NCBI GenBank assembly: GCA_002723075.1
Contig: PBNJ01000022.1
Location: 1 to 64,000 of the forward strand
From: Flavobacteriaceae bacterium
GTDB taxonomy: Bacteria; Bacteroidota; Bacteroidia; Flavobacteriales; Flavobacteriaceae
DNA length: 64,000 nt
Direction of reading: 5' to 3'
The notes under the pieces were generated by a model that worked only from the letters and a program-made list of their open reading frames with translations, did no database searches and was not told the origin of the DNA. The position numbers were made by a program, and so were the translations under genes. Shown here piece after piece: positions 8,329-15,912 of this stretch (position 1 is its first letter; each line of letters starts with the position of its first letter).

Positions 8329-9027
8329 CTAGTTCTCAAATCCCATCTCCCAAGTACCATAAATAAGGTTTGGAAATAGAATATATCGATCTGCAAACAT
8401 TTGCTGAAGCAAATTAACCCCTTCGATCCGAGATTCATTTGATTTCTTGTAAAAACGTTCATTAAAATCTGAAAGATTATCTCCTAAAAGTAGCAAGATA
8501 TTATAGCCTGAAAGCTGCTTTCGTCTCGATTCTTTATTTCCATCCTTGTCTCTTAGTAGCATAATCGTTTGATCATCAAAAGGAAAACCAGCCGAAATCA
8601 AATTCGCTTTTGTTGGCTCGTAATTTTCTACTCTTCTATTGGAAAGGTAAATGATTTCAATATTTTGGTCTTCCACATAGTTGAAAAAATCTAAAGCTCC
8701 AGGGATTGGTGTTGCTTCTTGTTTATTGACCCACTCCGACCATGTTTTTTGTGAAAACGACTCCCCTGTTTCAATCAGCATTTCATTGTAGGGAAGGTTA
8801 TTGAGTACTGTCTCGTCAATGTCAGCAATAATTGCAAGGGGCTCTTTAGAAGAATTAATTAGGGCTTTATCAATCTTAAGTTTGGCCATATTATACGCCT
8901 GTATACAAAGTGCGTAGTATTCTGCACTCATTTTCTGCCAGTACATCGAATGGTCTTTTCTAGAATTTGAATTGACACAACCGAGAGCGCAAATAGTTGT
9001 AAGAGCGATTAGAAATATTTTTTTCAT
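8329..9027 (-). CDS. Class C acid phosphatase, P4-type lipoprotein
   Basis: 232 residues, HAD superfamily subfamily IIIB. A lipobox (ALGCVN, Cys17) anchors it to a membrane. The catalytic DxDxT is AIIADIDETVLNN (Asp69, Asp71, Thr73); the second motif is IIYLSNRR and the late acidic motif GDNLSDFNERF. Homologues (lipoprotein e(P4), 5'-nucleotidases) remove phosphate from nucleotides or NAD-derived compounds outside the cytoplasm for nutrient recovery. Monocistronic by layout: convergent with the SOUL gene and followed upstream by about 240 bases of non-coding DNA. Confidence 0.92.
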   Translation of the reverse strand: MKKIFLIALTTICALGCVNSNSRKDHSMYWQKMSAEYYALCIQAYNMAKLKIDKALINSSKEPLAIIADIDETVLNNLPYNEMLIETGESFSQKTWSEWVNKQEATPIPGALDFFNYVEDQNIEIIYLSNRRVENYEPTKANLISAGFPFDDQTIMLLRDKDGNKESRRKQLSGYNILLLLGDNLSDFNERFYKKSNESRIEGVNLLQQMFADRYILFPNLIYGTWEMGFEN

Positions 9028-9213
9028 CCGAATTGATAATCTACGAATTTAGAAAAATATAATCGGAATCGTTAACTAAATAGTTAAATCATAAATCATT
9101 TCTAAGTCAGAGCTATTGGAAATTGCAGTCTACATGCACATCTAATCTATCAAAGAGGATTAGAAGTGGCTGAATTTGAAGAAATTAATCTGTCCATGGT
9201 TTAAACGAATAAA

Positions 9214-9232
9214 CCTCGTAGTTTATACGAGG
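9214..9232 (-). terminator. Candidate intrinsic terminator after the NTF2-like gene
   Basis: Perfect 7-bp stem CCTCGTA/TACGAGG with a 5-base loop, followed on the minus strand by TTTATTC. It lies 36 bases beyond the minus-strand stop at 9268. Confidence 0.5.
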
Positions 9233-9267
9233 CTTATGGATACTCTTAAGTTTAAAAATGTTTACGT

Positions 9268-9750
9268 CTATCGATTTGCTTTGGTGTTATACCAAAATGA
9301 TATTTTACCATCTTTATTAATTCGATACCATTCATTGTAATGTCCCCGATCCAATGTATCACCACTTTTTGTTGATGCAATTACATTAAAACCAGCATTT
9401 ACCCACTCATTTGTTTCCTCTGCATTATCATCTTTTACTGAGAAAGCCCAGTCAAATGTCCAAGAATACATTAATGAATCTGATTTTAGTGAATTTATAA
9501 ATTCCTCACGGCTATGTACTCTTCCATCTTCCCAGACAAATCGTGCAGAATCGCTAATATGCTCACGCATACCATCAAAGTCACCCTCTTTCCATAATTT
9601 GTCCATTGCAATTACAACATCTACGGAACTCTGACTTCCCATAGTAATAGCAAAATCTCTAGGTCCAAAACCATTGGATGTGGTTGATGTTACCTGCGAG
9701 CAAGAAACAATCAAAGACATCGCAAATAAAATTAAAATATATTTATTCAT
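9268..9750 (-). CDS. NTF2-like/SnoaL-fold lipoprotein
   Basis: 160 residues. Lipobox SLIVSCSQ (Cys17). The mature part has the layout of a small cone-shaped NTF2-like domain: VVIAMDKLWKEGDFDGMREHISDSARFVWEDGRVHSREEFINSL, then beta strands with NEWYRINKDGKISFWYNT. Such domains serve as small-molecule binding proteins or enzymes of many kinds, so no reaction is assigned. Upstream on the same strand, 36 bases away, lies an unrecognised secreted protein (9787-10527); the two may be expressed together. A hairpin follows the gene. Confidence 0.7.
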   Translation of the reverse strand: MNKYILILFAMSLIVSCSQVTSTTSNGFGPRDFAITMGSQSSVDVVIAMDKLWKEGDFDGMREHISDSARFVWEDGRVHSREEFINSLKSDSLMYSWTFDWAFSVKDDNAEETNEWVNAGFNVIASTKSGDTLDRGHYNEWYRINKDGKISFWYNTKANR

Positions 9751-9786
9751 TGTTTATAAATTTTAAATAGCTATTGATCTACATGT

Positions 9787-10527
9787 TTAGTAATGGACTT
9801 TAATGTCTTCTTCATCAATCCAATTTGCTACATTATCATTTTGAATTGAATTCCAATCATCGTCACTGTCCCTTTTCTTATTTCTTTTTTCTAGACCCTT
9901 ATAATATGATGCCCTTGATTCATCCATCACAATCATTAAAAAATCAGCACCACGAATTCCGCCATATACTGGTGAATACATCAGCCTTACATAGTTATTC
10001 TTAAGTTTTTTGTCATTTTCAATACCAGCTTTTATTTGATTTTGAAATTTATCCCAATTACCATCACCATTTTGGATGTCCATTGTAATATTTCTTCTGA
10101 ATTTAAGCTTTGGCAGTTGTTCAGCAAGGTTCATTCCCTCTGGGATATAGCTTAATTCCTCCCAGTGATAAAAAACGTGCGTCATTAATCTCTCGGGGTT
10201 GACACTAGAAAAGTCCTGCCAATCATATTTCTTGTCCCAGTTTTGGAATGTTTTGCTTTGCCAACCTTCATCACCCCATTTATCCTCTTCTTTTTTTACC
10301 ATTTGCCCCATATCGTCAAAAGTTCGGCATAGGTAAACTTTATTCCCGTCGATAACTTCAAGAACAAAGGAATAAACTCCATTTTGTTCAGCTTCCAAAT
10401 CAGTCCAGTGGTTGAACATTTCGACCAATTTTTTAGGATTATCTGAAACCCATTCTTCAACCTCAACGACAGCAGGAACTTGTGCACTCAATGAGACTGT
10501 AAATAATATTAAAAATAGTTTTTTCAT
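9787..10527 (-). CDS. Secreted protein of unknown function with two related halves
   Basis: 246 residues with a signal peptide (MKKLFLILFTVSLSAQ). I do not recognise the family. The protein appears internally duplicated: VSDNPKKLVEMFNHWTDLE near residue 28 matches FSSVNPERLMTHVFYHWEELS near residue 108, each followed by a beta-rich stretch. Trp, Asp and Lys are abundant. The two-part architecture suggests a dimeric alpha-beta barrel-like or NTF2-like arrangement, but that is a guess. Followed 36 bases later by the NTF2-like lipoprotein gene on the same strand. A terminator at 10664-10689 insulates it from tRNA-His upstream. Confidence 0.6.
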   Translation of the reverse strand: MKKLFLILFTVSLSAQVPAVVEVEEWVSDNPKKLVEMFNHWTDLEAEQNGVYSFVLEVIDGNKVYLCRTFDDMGQMVKKEEDKWGDEGWQSKTFQNWDKKYDWQDFSSVNPERLMTHVFYHWEELSYIPEGMNLAEQLPKLKFRRNITMDIQNGDGNWDKFQNQIKAGIENDKKLKNNYVRLMYSPVYGGIRGADFLMIVMDESRASYYKGLEKRNKKRDSDDDWNSIQNDNVANWIDEEDIKVHY

Positions 10528-10864
10528 TTGTTTGTTTTTATATCAGCTCTAAAATAAAAAAATAAATTTCTAATCATTAGTAAGAACAATAAGAAAATGT
10601 TAATATATTTTCAGTGAGGTTAATTGTAGCCCATACACCGATTAAATCTACTCTTAACAAAAAGGGGGTTAAGTTTTTTCTTAACTCCCTTATTTGTAAA
10701 TAGTTATACCCTTTAAATGTTGTACAATGGGGTAAAGCCTGATATTTAGAAAATCTATCCTCTGTTTTTATTCATCCAAGAACCGTATTGATTATATGTT
10801 AGAGTTATATCAGGAGAATTCATTGAAAAGAGTAAGTCTTTACATGTTAAGGCTTCTAAGAATA
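10528..10864. other. Intergenic region between the secreted protein gene and tRNA-His
   Basis: About 340 bases without a supportable protein gene. It contains a strong hairpin with a T-run (10664-10689, listed separately). The ORF-track entry 10755-10985 is only the tRNA-His read as protein. A 22-codon ATG frame near 10765-10833 on the minus strand has no support. I see no repeat or attachment site. Confidence 0.6.
10664..10689 (-). terminator. Intrinsic terminator, minus strand
   Basis: Ten-pair stem GGGAGTTAAG/CTTAACCCCC (one G-T pair) around a six-base A-rich loop on the minus strand, followed by TTTTTG. On the plus strand it is followed by TTATTTG, so it may act weakly in both directions. 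No recognised gene lies between it and the tRNA-His terminator upstream. Confidence 0.65.
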
Positions 10865-10890
10865 AAACCCCTCGATTTCTCGAAGGGTTT
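10865..10890 (-). terminator. Intrinsic terminator of tRNA-His
   Basis: Eleven-pair stem AAACCCTTCGA/TCGAGGGGTTT (one G-T pair) closed by a GAAA tetraloop and followed by TATTCTT on the minus strand, starting 6 bases after the tRNA 3' end. Confidence 0.8.
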
Positions 10891-10896
10891 TTGAAG

Positions 10897-10971
10897 GGTG
10901 GAAGACCGGTCTCGAACCGGCGACCTCTAGAACCACAATCTAGCGCTCTAACCAACTGAGCTACAACCACC
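10897..10971 (-). tRNA. tRNA-His (anticodon GTG)
   Basis: Minus-strand cloverleaf: D arm GCTCAGTTGGTTAGAGC, anticodon arm CTAGA-TTGTGGT-TCTAG with GTG at positions 34-36, T arm GCCGG-TTCGAGA-CCGGT. The extra 5' G (position -1, base 10971) opposite C73 is typical of tRNA-His. CCA is not encoded. The acceptor stem as read, GTGGTTG against CTTCCAC, leaves two adjacent U-U mismatches at pairs 5-68 and 6-67. Confidence 0.95.
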
Positions 10972-10982
10972 ATTTTCGCACG

Positions 10983-11014
10983 CAAATGTACGAGTTTTTG
11001 CTTTCTGACTCAAA
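10983..11014 (-). promoter_or_regulatory. Bacteroidota-type promoter of tRNA-His
   Basis: Minus strand: TTTG (11014-11011), 20-base spacer, TACATTTG (10990-10983), then 11 bases to the tRNA 5' end. This is a near-ideal -33/-7 pair for the Bacteroidota housekeeping sigma factor. Confidence 0.8.
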
Positions 11015-11025
11015 AGAATTTTGTG

Positions 11026-11748
11026 CTATATCAAATCTGAAATCTGAGCAACGGCCAATTGGCGTTGAGTCGTGAAACCTTCTGCATAGCTAACACCAAT
11101 CATTCTCCCTAAATCCGCAGCTCTATTCTGAATGCTGTCCAAAAACTGCTGGCTGCTGATTGGGGTTTCTGGTTCATTCGATTTTTCATTATAGAATTGG
11201 GAACCAAAAGCAAGAATCGCTGCCATCTTTTTATCAATATATTCACTGATATCGACAACGAAATCACAAGGGTCATTGTTCCATTGCATGTAGTGATACA
11301 CCTGAGTAGGGCGCCATGGTTTTTGTGGCATACCATCTACAACAGTATCGATCTTACGAAGACCGCTTAAAAAACTGGCTTCATGAATAAGTAATGCTGC
11401 ACGTCCATGGTCAATGTGGCGATCCGTTTGCGCATTACAAAGGACCAACTTTGGTCTATATTTCCTAAGAATCTTAATGATCTCGAGTTGATTTGCTTCA
11501 TCGTTTTTAAAAAACCCGTCGCGGAAACCGAGATTTTCTCTCATGGACACACCCAATATGGATGCTGCTTGTTTTGCTTCTTTGTCTCTAATTTCAGCAG
11601 TGCCTCGTGTTCCAAGTTCGCCGCGAGTCAAATCAACAATCCCGACCTTTTTACCTAATGACACTTCCTTAGCAATCGTACCTCCACAGCTCAACTCCAC
11701 ATCATCGGGGTGTGCACCAAATGCCAATATGTCGAGTTGTTTTGCCAT
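11026..11748 (-). CDS. bshB1: Bacillithiol biosynthesis deacetylase BshB1
   Basis: 240 residues, PIG-L/LmbE deacetylase fold. Zinc and catalytic motifs are AHPDD (His13, Asp15, Asp16) and RHIDHGRA (His111, His114). It removes the acetyl group from GlcNAc-malate to give GlcN-malate, the middle step of synthesis of the low-molecular-weight thiol bacillithiol, in the cytoplasm. The long C-terminal block with AAILAFGSQFYN and DLGRMIGVSYAEGF is the BshB1 subtype. Last gene of the minus-strand operon; its ATG overlaps the stop of the peroxidase gene by one base, which ties thiol synthesis to peroxide removal. Confidence 0.95.
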   Translation of the reverse strand: MAKQLDILAFGAHPDDVELSCGGTIAKEVSLGKKVGIVDLTRGELGTRGTAEIRDKEAKQAASILGVSMRENLGFRDGFFKNDEANQLEIIKILRKYRPKLVLCNAQTDRHIDHGRAALLIHEASFLSGLRKIDTVVDGMPQKPWRPTQVYHYMQWNNDPCDFVVDISEYIDKKMAAILAFGSQFYNEKSNEPETPISSQQFLDSIQNRAADLGRMIGVSYAEGFTTQRQLAVAQISDLI

Positions 11749-12299
11749 TAACTTTTAATCCAATCAATAATTTTGGGGTCGTCGGGTTGTGTTCGCGGTG
11801 AAATCACATCAACGAGTTGACCTTCTTCATCAATAAGATATTTTTGAAAATTCCAAGTGACTGATGAACTTTTGACTCCATTTTTATTTGCATCGGTTAA
11901 AAATGCATAAACAGGATGCTTTGATCTGCCTTTTACTGAAATCTTTTCCATAACTGGAAAACTAACCCCATAGTTTTTTTCACAAAATGCCTTAATTTCA
12001 GGGTTAGAGCCAGGTTCTTGCCACATAAAATTATTGGATGGGAAGGCAATAATTACAAAATTATTTCTTCCATACTTATCATATAAATTTTGAAGTTTTT
12101 TGTACTGCGATGTCAAACCACATTTTGAGGCCGTATTGACTACCATGACTTTCTTCCCCTTCAAAGTGTTAAAATGAAAAGGATTTCCGTCAATATCAGT
12201 AACAACAAACTGGTGGATACTACTTCTTAGCTGATCTGTTTGGGCATAAGCAGCAGAGGCGCCAAACAGTAAAGCCAGTATGATTTTTTCTGTCTTCAT
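11748..12299 (-). CDS. Glutathione peroxidase-family thiol peroxidase, with signal peptide
   Basis: 183 residues from the ATG at 12299; the ORF-track start at 12335 would put 12 residues ahead of an evident signal peptide (MKTEKIILALLFGASAAYAQ). GPx motifs are complete: NTASKCGLTSQY with peroxidatic Cys60 (Cys, not Sec), FPSNNFMWQEPG with the catalytic Gln, and SSVTWNFQKYL with Trp-Asn. Bacterial Cys-type GPx enzymes usually use thioredoxin rather than glutathione to reduce peroxides. The signal peptide suggests a periplasmic site. One-base overlap with bshB1. A TACCTTTG box precedes the gene, so it may be expressed apart from clpS. Confidence 0.92.
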   Translation of the reverse strand: MKTEKIILALLFGASAAYAQTDQLRSSIHQFVVTDIDGNPFHFNTLKGKKVMVVNTASKCGLTSQYKKLQNLYDKYGRNNFVIIAFPSNNFMWQEPGSNPEIKAFCEKNYGVSFPVMEKISVKGRSKHPVYAFLTDANKNGVKSSSVTWNFQKYLIDEEGQLVDVISPRTQPDDPKIIDWIKS

Positions 12300-12316
12300 C
12301 GTGCAATCTTTTTCCC

Positions 12317-12324
12317 CAAAGGTA
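12317..12324 (-). promoter_or_regulatory. TAnnTTTG box before the GPx gene
   Basis: TACCTTTG on the minus strand, 17 bases before the chosen ATG at 12299. It lies partly inside the longer ORF-track reading, which supports the shorter start. Confidence 0.4.
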
Positions 12325-12358
12325 AGTAAACTCAAAAAAATGATTAACGAAAATCTTT

Positions 12359-12646
12359 TTACACAATCTCAGCACTTAGGCCAGCATCAAGTAAACGTGT
12401 GCATTTCGGCTCTAATTCTTTATAAGTTCCAGACTTCACGGCACATTTACCGTTGTAGTGAACAATCATAGCACATTGTTCGGCTTGATGCGGTGTATGC
12501 TCACACACCGTAATCAGTGTTTTGATGACATGGTCAAAGGTGTTGACGTCATCATTGTACAAAATGATTTCATGTTCGCGTTCGGTTGCAACGAGAACGT
12601 CCTCATCTTGGCTTTCTTGTTCTTTATGTTGGTCAAATCGAATCAT
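12359..12646 (-). CDS. clpS: ATP-dependent Clp protease adaptor ClpS
   Basis: 95 residues from the ATG at 12646 (MIRFDQHKEQ); the longer ORF adds only residues translated from the end of prmA. The core motif EIILYNDDVNTFDHVIKTL and the downstream AEQCAMIVHYNGKCAVKSG are the ClpS N-degron pocket and ClpA/C-binding surface. It delivers N-end-rule substrates to ClpAP or ClpCP in the cytoplasm; a clpC gene begins at the far end of this window. Its start overlaps the prmA stop by one base (TGATG), a common coupled arrangement. Confidence 0.95.
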   Translation of the reverse strand: MIRFDQHKEQESQDEDVLVATEREHEIILYNDDVNTFDHVIKTLITVCEHTPHQAEQCAMIVHYNGKCAVKSGTYKELEPKCTRLLDAGLSAEIV

Positions 12647-13491
12647 CACAACCCTGAATATACGTATTTTGCGCAAACCCAATCATCAAGTTGGGTATTT
12701 GAATGAAAGGTTAAACCATTTGCTTTACACTCTTGAGTAATTGATAAAAGATCTGTTTGATAAAACCCACTTAACAATAATATTCCGTCCCTTTGAAGTC
12801 GTTTTGCGTAGTGTGGAATATGGCGAATCAGTGTATTGCGATTGATGTTGGCAAAAATCAAGTCAACGAATTCTGCAACTCTATCAATATCTCCTCTTAT
12901 CGCCTCAATGACGTGATGACATTGATTTTGTTCTGCGTTTTCCAGCGTATTCTCTACACACCATGGTTCAATATCAACTGCCAACACTGATTTTGCGCCG
13001 AGATGAGCAGCTAGTATTCCCAAAATTCCAGTACCACAACCCATATCGAGTACGCTCTTACCTTCTATACCAATCTCCAATACTTGCGTTATCATTAGCC
13101 GCGTGGTTTGATGGTGACCTGTTCCAAATGACATTTTCGGTTCGATGATCAGTTCATAAGGGGTGGTTTTTGGTGGATGAAAAGGAGCTCGAACCGTATA
13201 ATCTCCTACAACAATGGGATGAAATGAGGACTCCCAATGGGCATTCCAGTTTTGAAGAGGAATATTTTTGGTACAATATGAGACTTTATAAGCAGAAGGC
13301 ATGCGTGACAATGCCCGCTTTACATCTACAAAATCCCAATCTTCCTGTTTTACATAAGCGCGGAGACCATTTTCTGTCTCCAAAAAACTTTCAAACTGTT
13401 GTTCCGATAAGAGGGCAAGAAGAATATCCCTTCCTTCATCAGGAGGAGAAACATAAAAGTCAATCTCAATATAAATGTCATTAGAATCCAT
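12646..13491 (-). CDS. prmA: Ribosomal protein L11 methyltransferase PrmA
   Basis: 281 residues from the ATG at 13491 (MDSNDIYIEIDFYV); the ORF-track start at 13536 extends into tpiA without homology value. The SAM-binding motif is VLDMGCGTGILGILAA, with the motif II acidic residue in VLAVDIEPW and the post-motif FANINRN. It trimethylates ribosomal protein L11 in the cytoplasm. The gene overlaps tpiA by 11 bases upstream and clpS by one base downstream; the tpiA-prmA-clpS order is common in Bacteroidota. Confidence 0.95.
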   Translation of the reverse strand: MDSNDIYIEIDFYVSPPDEGRDILLALLSEQQFESFLETENGLRAYVKQEDWDFVDVKRALSRMPSAYKVSYCTKNIPLQNWNAHWESSFHPIVVGDYTVRAPFHPPKTTPYELIIEPKMSFGTGHHQTTRLMITQVLEIGIEGKSVLDMGCGTGILGILAAHLGAKSVLAVDIEPWCVENTLENAEQNQCHHVIEAIRGDIDRVAEFVDLIFANINRNTLIRHIPHYAKRLQRDGILLLSGFYQTDLLSITQECKANGLTFHSNTQLDDWVCAKYVYSGL

Positions 13492-14230
13492 TGACAATGG
13501 CTGCGAAGTCCTCAGCTTGAAGGGAAGCACCACCAATCAGTCCACCGTCCACATCAGCTTGTGCAAAAATTTCAGTTGCATTGGCTGGCTTTACGCTACC
13601 CCCATAAAGAATGGAAACACCATCTGCACAAGCGTAATCGTAGTGTTCACGTATCAGCGAGCGTATAAAAGCATGCATTTCTTGCGCCTGCTCAGGAGAT
13701 GCTGTTTCTCCAGTTCCAATTGCCCATACAGGTTCATACGCCAACACAATTTGTGGCCATTGTGTTGCGTCTAAATCAAATAAGGCAGTAGACAATTGTT
13801 GTTTGACAACATCGAAATGTGTGTCCGATTTACGCTCTTCAAGTTCTTCTCCAAAACAAAAAATAACACCCAAACCTGCTTCCAACGCAGCTTTTACTTT
13901 TTCTTTTAAAAGCTCATCGGTTTCACCAAAATAAGCACGACGCTCTGAATGGCCCAAAATTACATGCTCAACACCAATATCTTGGAGCATACCAGCTGAA
14001 ATTTCACCTGTATATGCACCGCTTGCTGATTGATGCATGTTTTGTGCAGCTATTCGAATCTCGCTTGATGTAGTAGATTTCACAGCAGCTGAAAGATTTA
14101 CATAAGTTGGAGCGATAAAAACCTCGACCTCACTATTTAAATCTTGTTGCTTAAGCTCATTGATAAGTTGAATCGTTTCCGATTCGGTTTTATTCATTTT
14201 CCAGTTTCCTGCAACGATTTGTTTTCTCAT
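13481..14230 (-). CDS. tpiA: Triose-phosphate isomerase
   Basis: 249 residues, full length. Interconverts dihydroxyacetone phosphate and glyceraldehyde 3-phosphate in glycolysis and gluconeogenesis. Catalytic residues are in place: Lys11 in AGNWKMN, His in ILGHSERRAYFGE, Glu in AYEPVWAIGTG; the phosphate loop is ILYGGSVKP. Located 8 bases after the permease gene and overlapping prmA, in a seven-gene minus-strand run. Confidence 0.98.
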   Translation of the reverse strand: MRKQIVAGNWKMNKTESETIQLINELKQQDLNSEVEVFIAPTYVNLSAAVKSTTSSEIRIAAQNMHQSASGAYTGEISAGMLQDIGVEHVILGHSERRAYFGETDELLKEKVKAALEAGLGVIFCFGEELEERKSDTHFDVVKQQLSTALFDLDATQWPQIVLAYEPVWAIGTGETASPEQAQEMHAFIRSLIREHYDYACADGVSILYGGSVKPANATEIFAQADVDGGLIGGASLQAEDFAAIVNGF

Positions 14231-14238
14231 AATTGAAT

Positions 14239-15297
14239 TTAGTTTAATTGTACTTTCGGATCAAGATAAGCGTAGAGTAAATCTACAACTTGGTTAATCA
14301 TGATAAATAAAAATGAAACGGTAAGCACCGACCCCATGAGGACTGGAACATCGAGAACATTTAGTGCATTCACAATTTCCTTACCAATTCCATTCCATCC
14401 AAAAATATATTCGACAAAAACCGCTCCTGCTAGCATGCTCGCAAACCATCCCGAAAGAGCTGTAATAACAGGATTCAAAGCATTTTTTAACATATGCTTC
14501 CAAATGATAACAGACATAGACAATCCTTTTGCGCGAGCGGTTTTGACATAGGCACGATTCCATTCATCCAATAAGGCATTTCTCATTAATTGAGTAACAA
14601 CAGCTAGCGGGCGAATGCCCAATACAAATGCAGGGAGAACAAGGTTTTTCCAAGCAATGTGATAGGATTCCCCCAAATCATCAAGAACATACAAACTTCC
14701 TGTCATATCAAGTGATGTATATTCGTGAAGTAAAAACCCAAAAATCCAAGCAACAAGAATCGCACTAAAAAAAGATGGTAAACTCATCCCCATCGTACTC
14801 ACCAATTGCAAAATGCGATCTATAGGGCTATGTACGAAGATGGCGGACAAGATTCCAAATAAAATTCCAAAACATATCGCAATCAATAGAGCAGCCATGG
14901 CGAGTATTGCAGTATTTGGAAGGGTATCTTGAATCACTTGGCTGACTTGAACACCACTCTTCTGAAATGATTCTCTTAAGTAAGGCCATTTCAAGACAAG
15001 TACTCTCTCCCCAAGATTGAAAATACTTGTGTAACTGTATTGATTCGTTGACAGGCCATTAAAATCATGAGTTTGAGGGTGAATCGAGATTGGACTCAAA
15101 TCATTCAAATAGCTAGTATACTGCTTGAATACTGGTTGATCAAAACCGAATTTTTTTTGAATCAATATGAGTTCTTCACTGTTTGCATTTTGCCCCAGCA
15201 TCATTTGGGCAGGATCACCAGGAAGAACACTAAATAAAAGGAAAACGATCGTGGCTACTCCCCAAAGTGTAATCAATACGGAAGAAATTCTTTTCAA
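14239..15297 (-). CDS. Orphan DppB/OppB-type ABC transporter permease
   Basis: 352 residues with about six membrane helices. The first helix (ISSVLITLWGVATIVFLLFSVLPGDPAQMMLG) and the EAA-loop region YVKTARAKGLSMSVIIWKHMLKNALNPV followed by FVEYIFGWNGIGKEIVNAL are typical of peptide/nickel permeases of the DppB class. A periplasmic insert of about 80 residues follows helix 1. No DppC partner, ATPase or binding protein is nearby, so its complex must be completed from elsewhere. The start codon appears to be TTG (15297); no in-frame ATG is close. It starts 4 bases after the DUF1599 stop. Confidence 0.9.
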   Translation of the reverse strand: MKRISSVLITLWGVATIVFLLFSVLPGDPAQMMLGQNANSEELILIQKKFGFDQPVFKQYTSYLNDLSPISIHPQTHDFNGLSTNQYSYTSIFNLGERVLVLKWPYLRESFQKSGVQVSQVIQDTLPNTAILAMAALLIAICFGILFGILSAIFVHSPIDRILQLVSTMGMSLPSFFSAILVAWIFGFLLHEYTSLDMTGSLYVLDDLGESYHIAWKNLVLPAFVLGIRPLAVVTQLMRNALLDEWNRAYVKTARAKGLSMSVIIWKHMLKNALNPVITALSGWFASMLAGAVFVEYIFGWNGIGKEIVNALNVLDVPVLMGSVLTVSFLFIMINQVVDLLYAYLDPKVQLN

Positions 15298-15301
15298 AAA
15301 A

Positions 15302-15841
15302 TCATGAATTTTCTAAGTGTATGAGGGCAAAAATCGCGTAATTAATCATGTCTAGATAATTTGCCGCAAGACCTTCGCTCACTAATGTTTGTCCATTGTT
15401 GTCCTCAATCTGCTTAACACGAAGTAGTTTTTGAAGGATAAGATCGGTCAGTGAGCTCACCCGCATGTCGCGCCAGGCCTCTCCATAGTCATGGTTTTTA
15501 TTTTGCATTAAAGACTTTGCAATACCAATTTGAGTGCTGTAATGAGACAATACCGCTTCCGATGACATATCGGGCTGATCTGCTATCCCCTTTTCGATTT
15601 GAATCAAGGCCATCACGCAATAATTCACAATGCCAATAAACTCAGAAAACTGTCCTTCATCAATGCGTTGGGTTTTACTCTGCTGAAGGGTTCGTATTCG
15701 CTGAGCTTTAATAAAAATTTGATCCGTTAAAGACGACACACGAAGAATACGCCACGCACATCCGTAGTCGTGCATTTTTTTCTCAAATAAATCACTGCAT
15801 ATTTGCAATGCAGTATCATACTGCTGGTCTGTAGTCGCCAA
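15302..15841 (-). CDS. DUF1599 protein with tandem repeated domain
   Basis: 179 residues made of two copies of one helical unit: KKMHDYGCAWRILRVSSLTDQIFIKAQRI (about residues 16-44) and NKNHDYGEAWRDMRVSSLTDLILQKLLRV (about 113-141). DUF1599 is a Bacteroidota family of unknown activity; the conserved HDYG.AWR.(M/L)RVSSLTD block could be an active or nucleotide-binding site, as in all-alpha NTP pyrophosphohydrolases, but that is inference. The apparent start is TTG at 15841; the first internal Met is too far in. First gene of the operon running to bshB1 and divergent from folP. Confidence 0.88.
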   Translation of the reverse strand: MATTDQQYDTALQICSDLFEKKMHDYGCAWRILRVSSLTDQIFIKAQRIRTLQQSKTQRIDEGQFSEFIGIVNYCVMALIQIEKGIADQPDMSSEAVLSHYSTQIGIAKSLMQNKNHDYGEAWRDMRVSSLTDLILQKLLRVKQIEDNNGQTLVSEGLAANYLDMINYAIFALIHLENS

Positions 15842-15912
15842 GATGAAAAACTTTTGTGTAAATTTCGGTCAAATTTTTTAAAAAATCTATTCTTTCTCTA
15901 TTCATTTTTTGA

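Noticed and set aside
10755-10985. 76-residue minus-strand ORF
   Set aside because: It is tRNA-His and its terminator read as protein (VAQLVRALDCGSRGRRFETG-type artefact).
12458-12740. Plus-strand ORFs of 72-82 residues
   Set aside because: Antisense shadows of clpS and prmA with no homology features.
15302-15841. DUF1599 tandem repeats as a recent gene duplication
   Set aside because: The duplicated domain is a normal property of the family, not a new event here.
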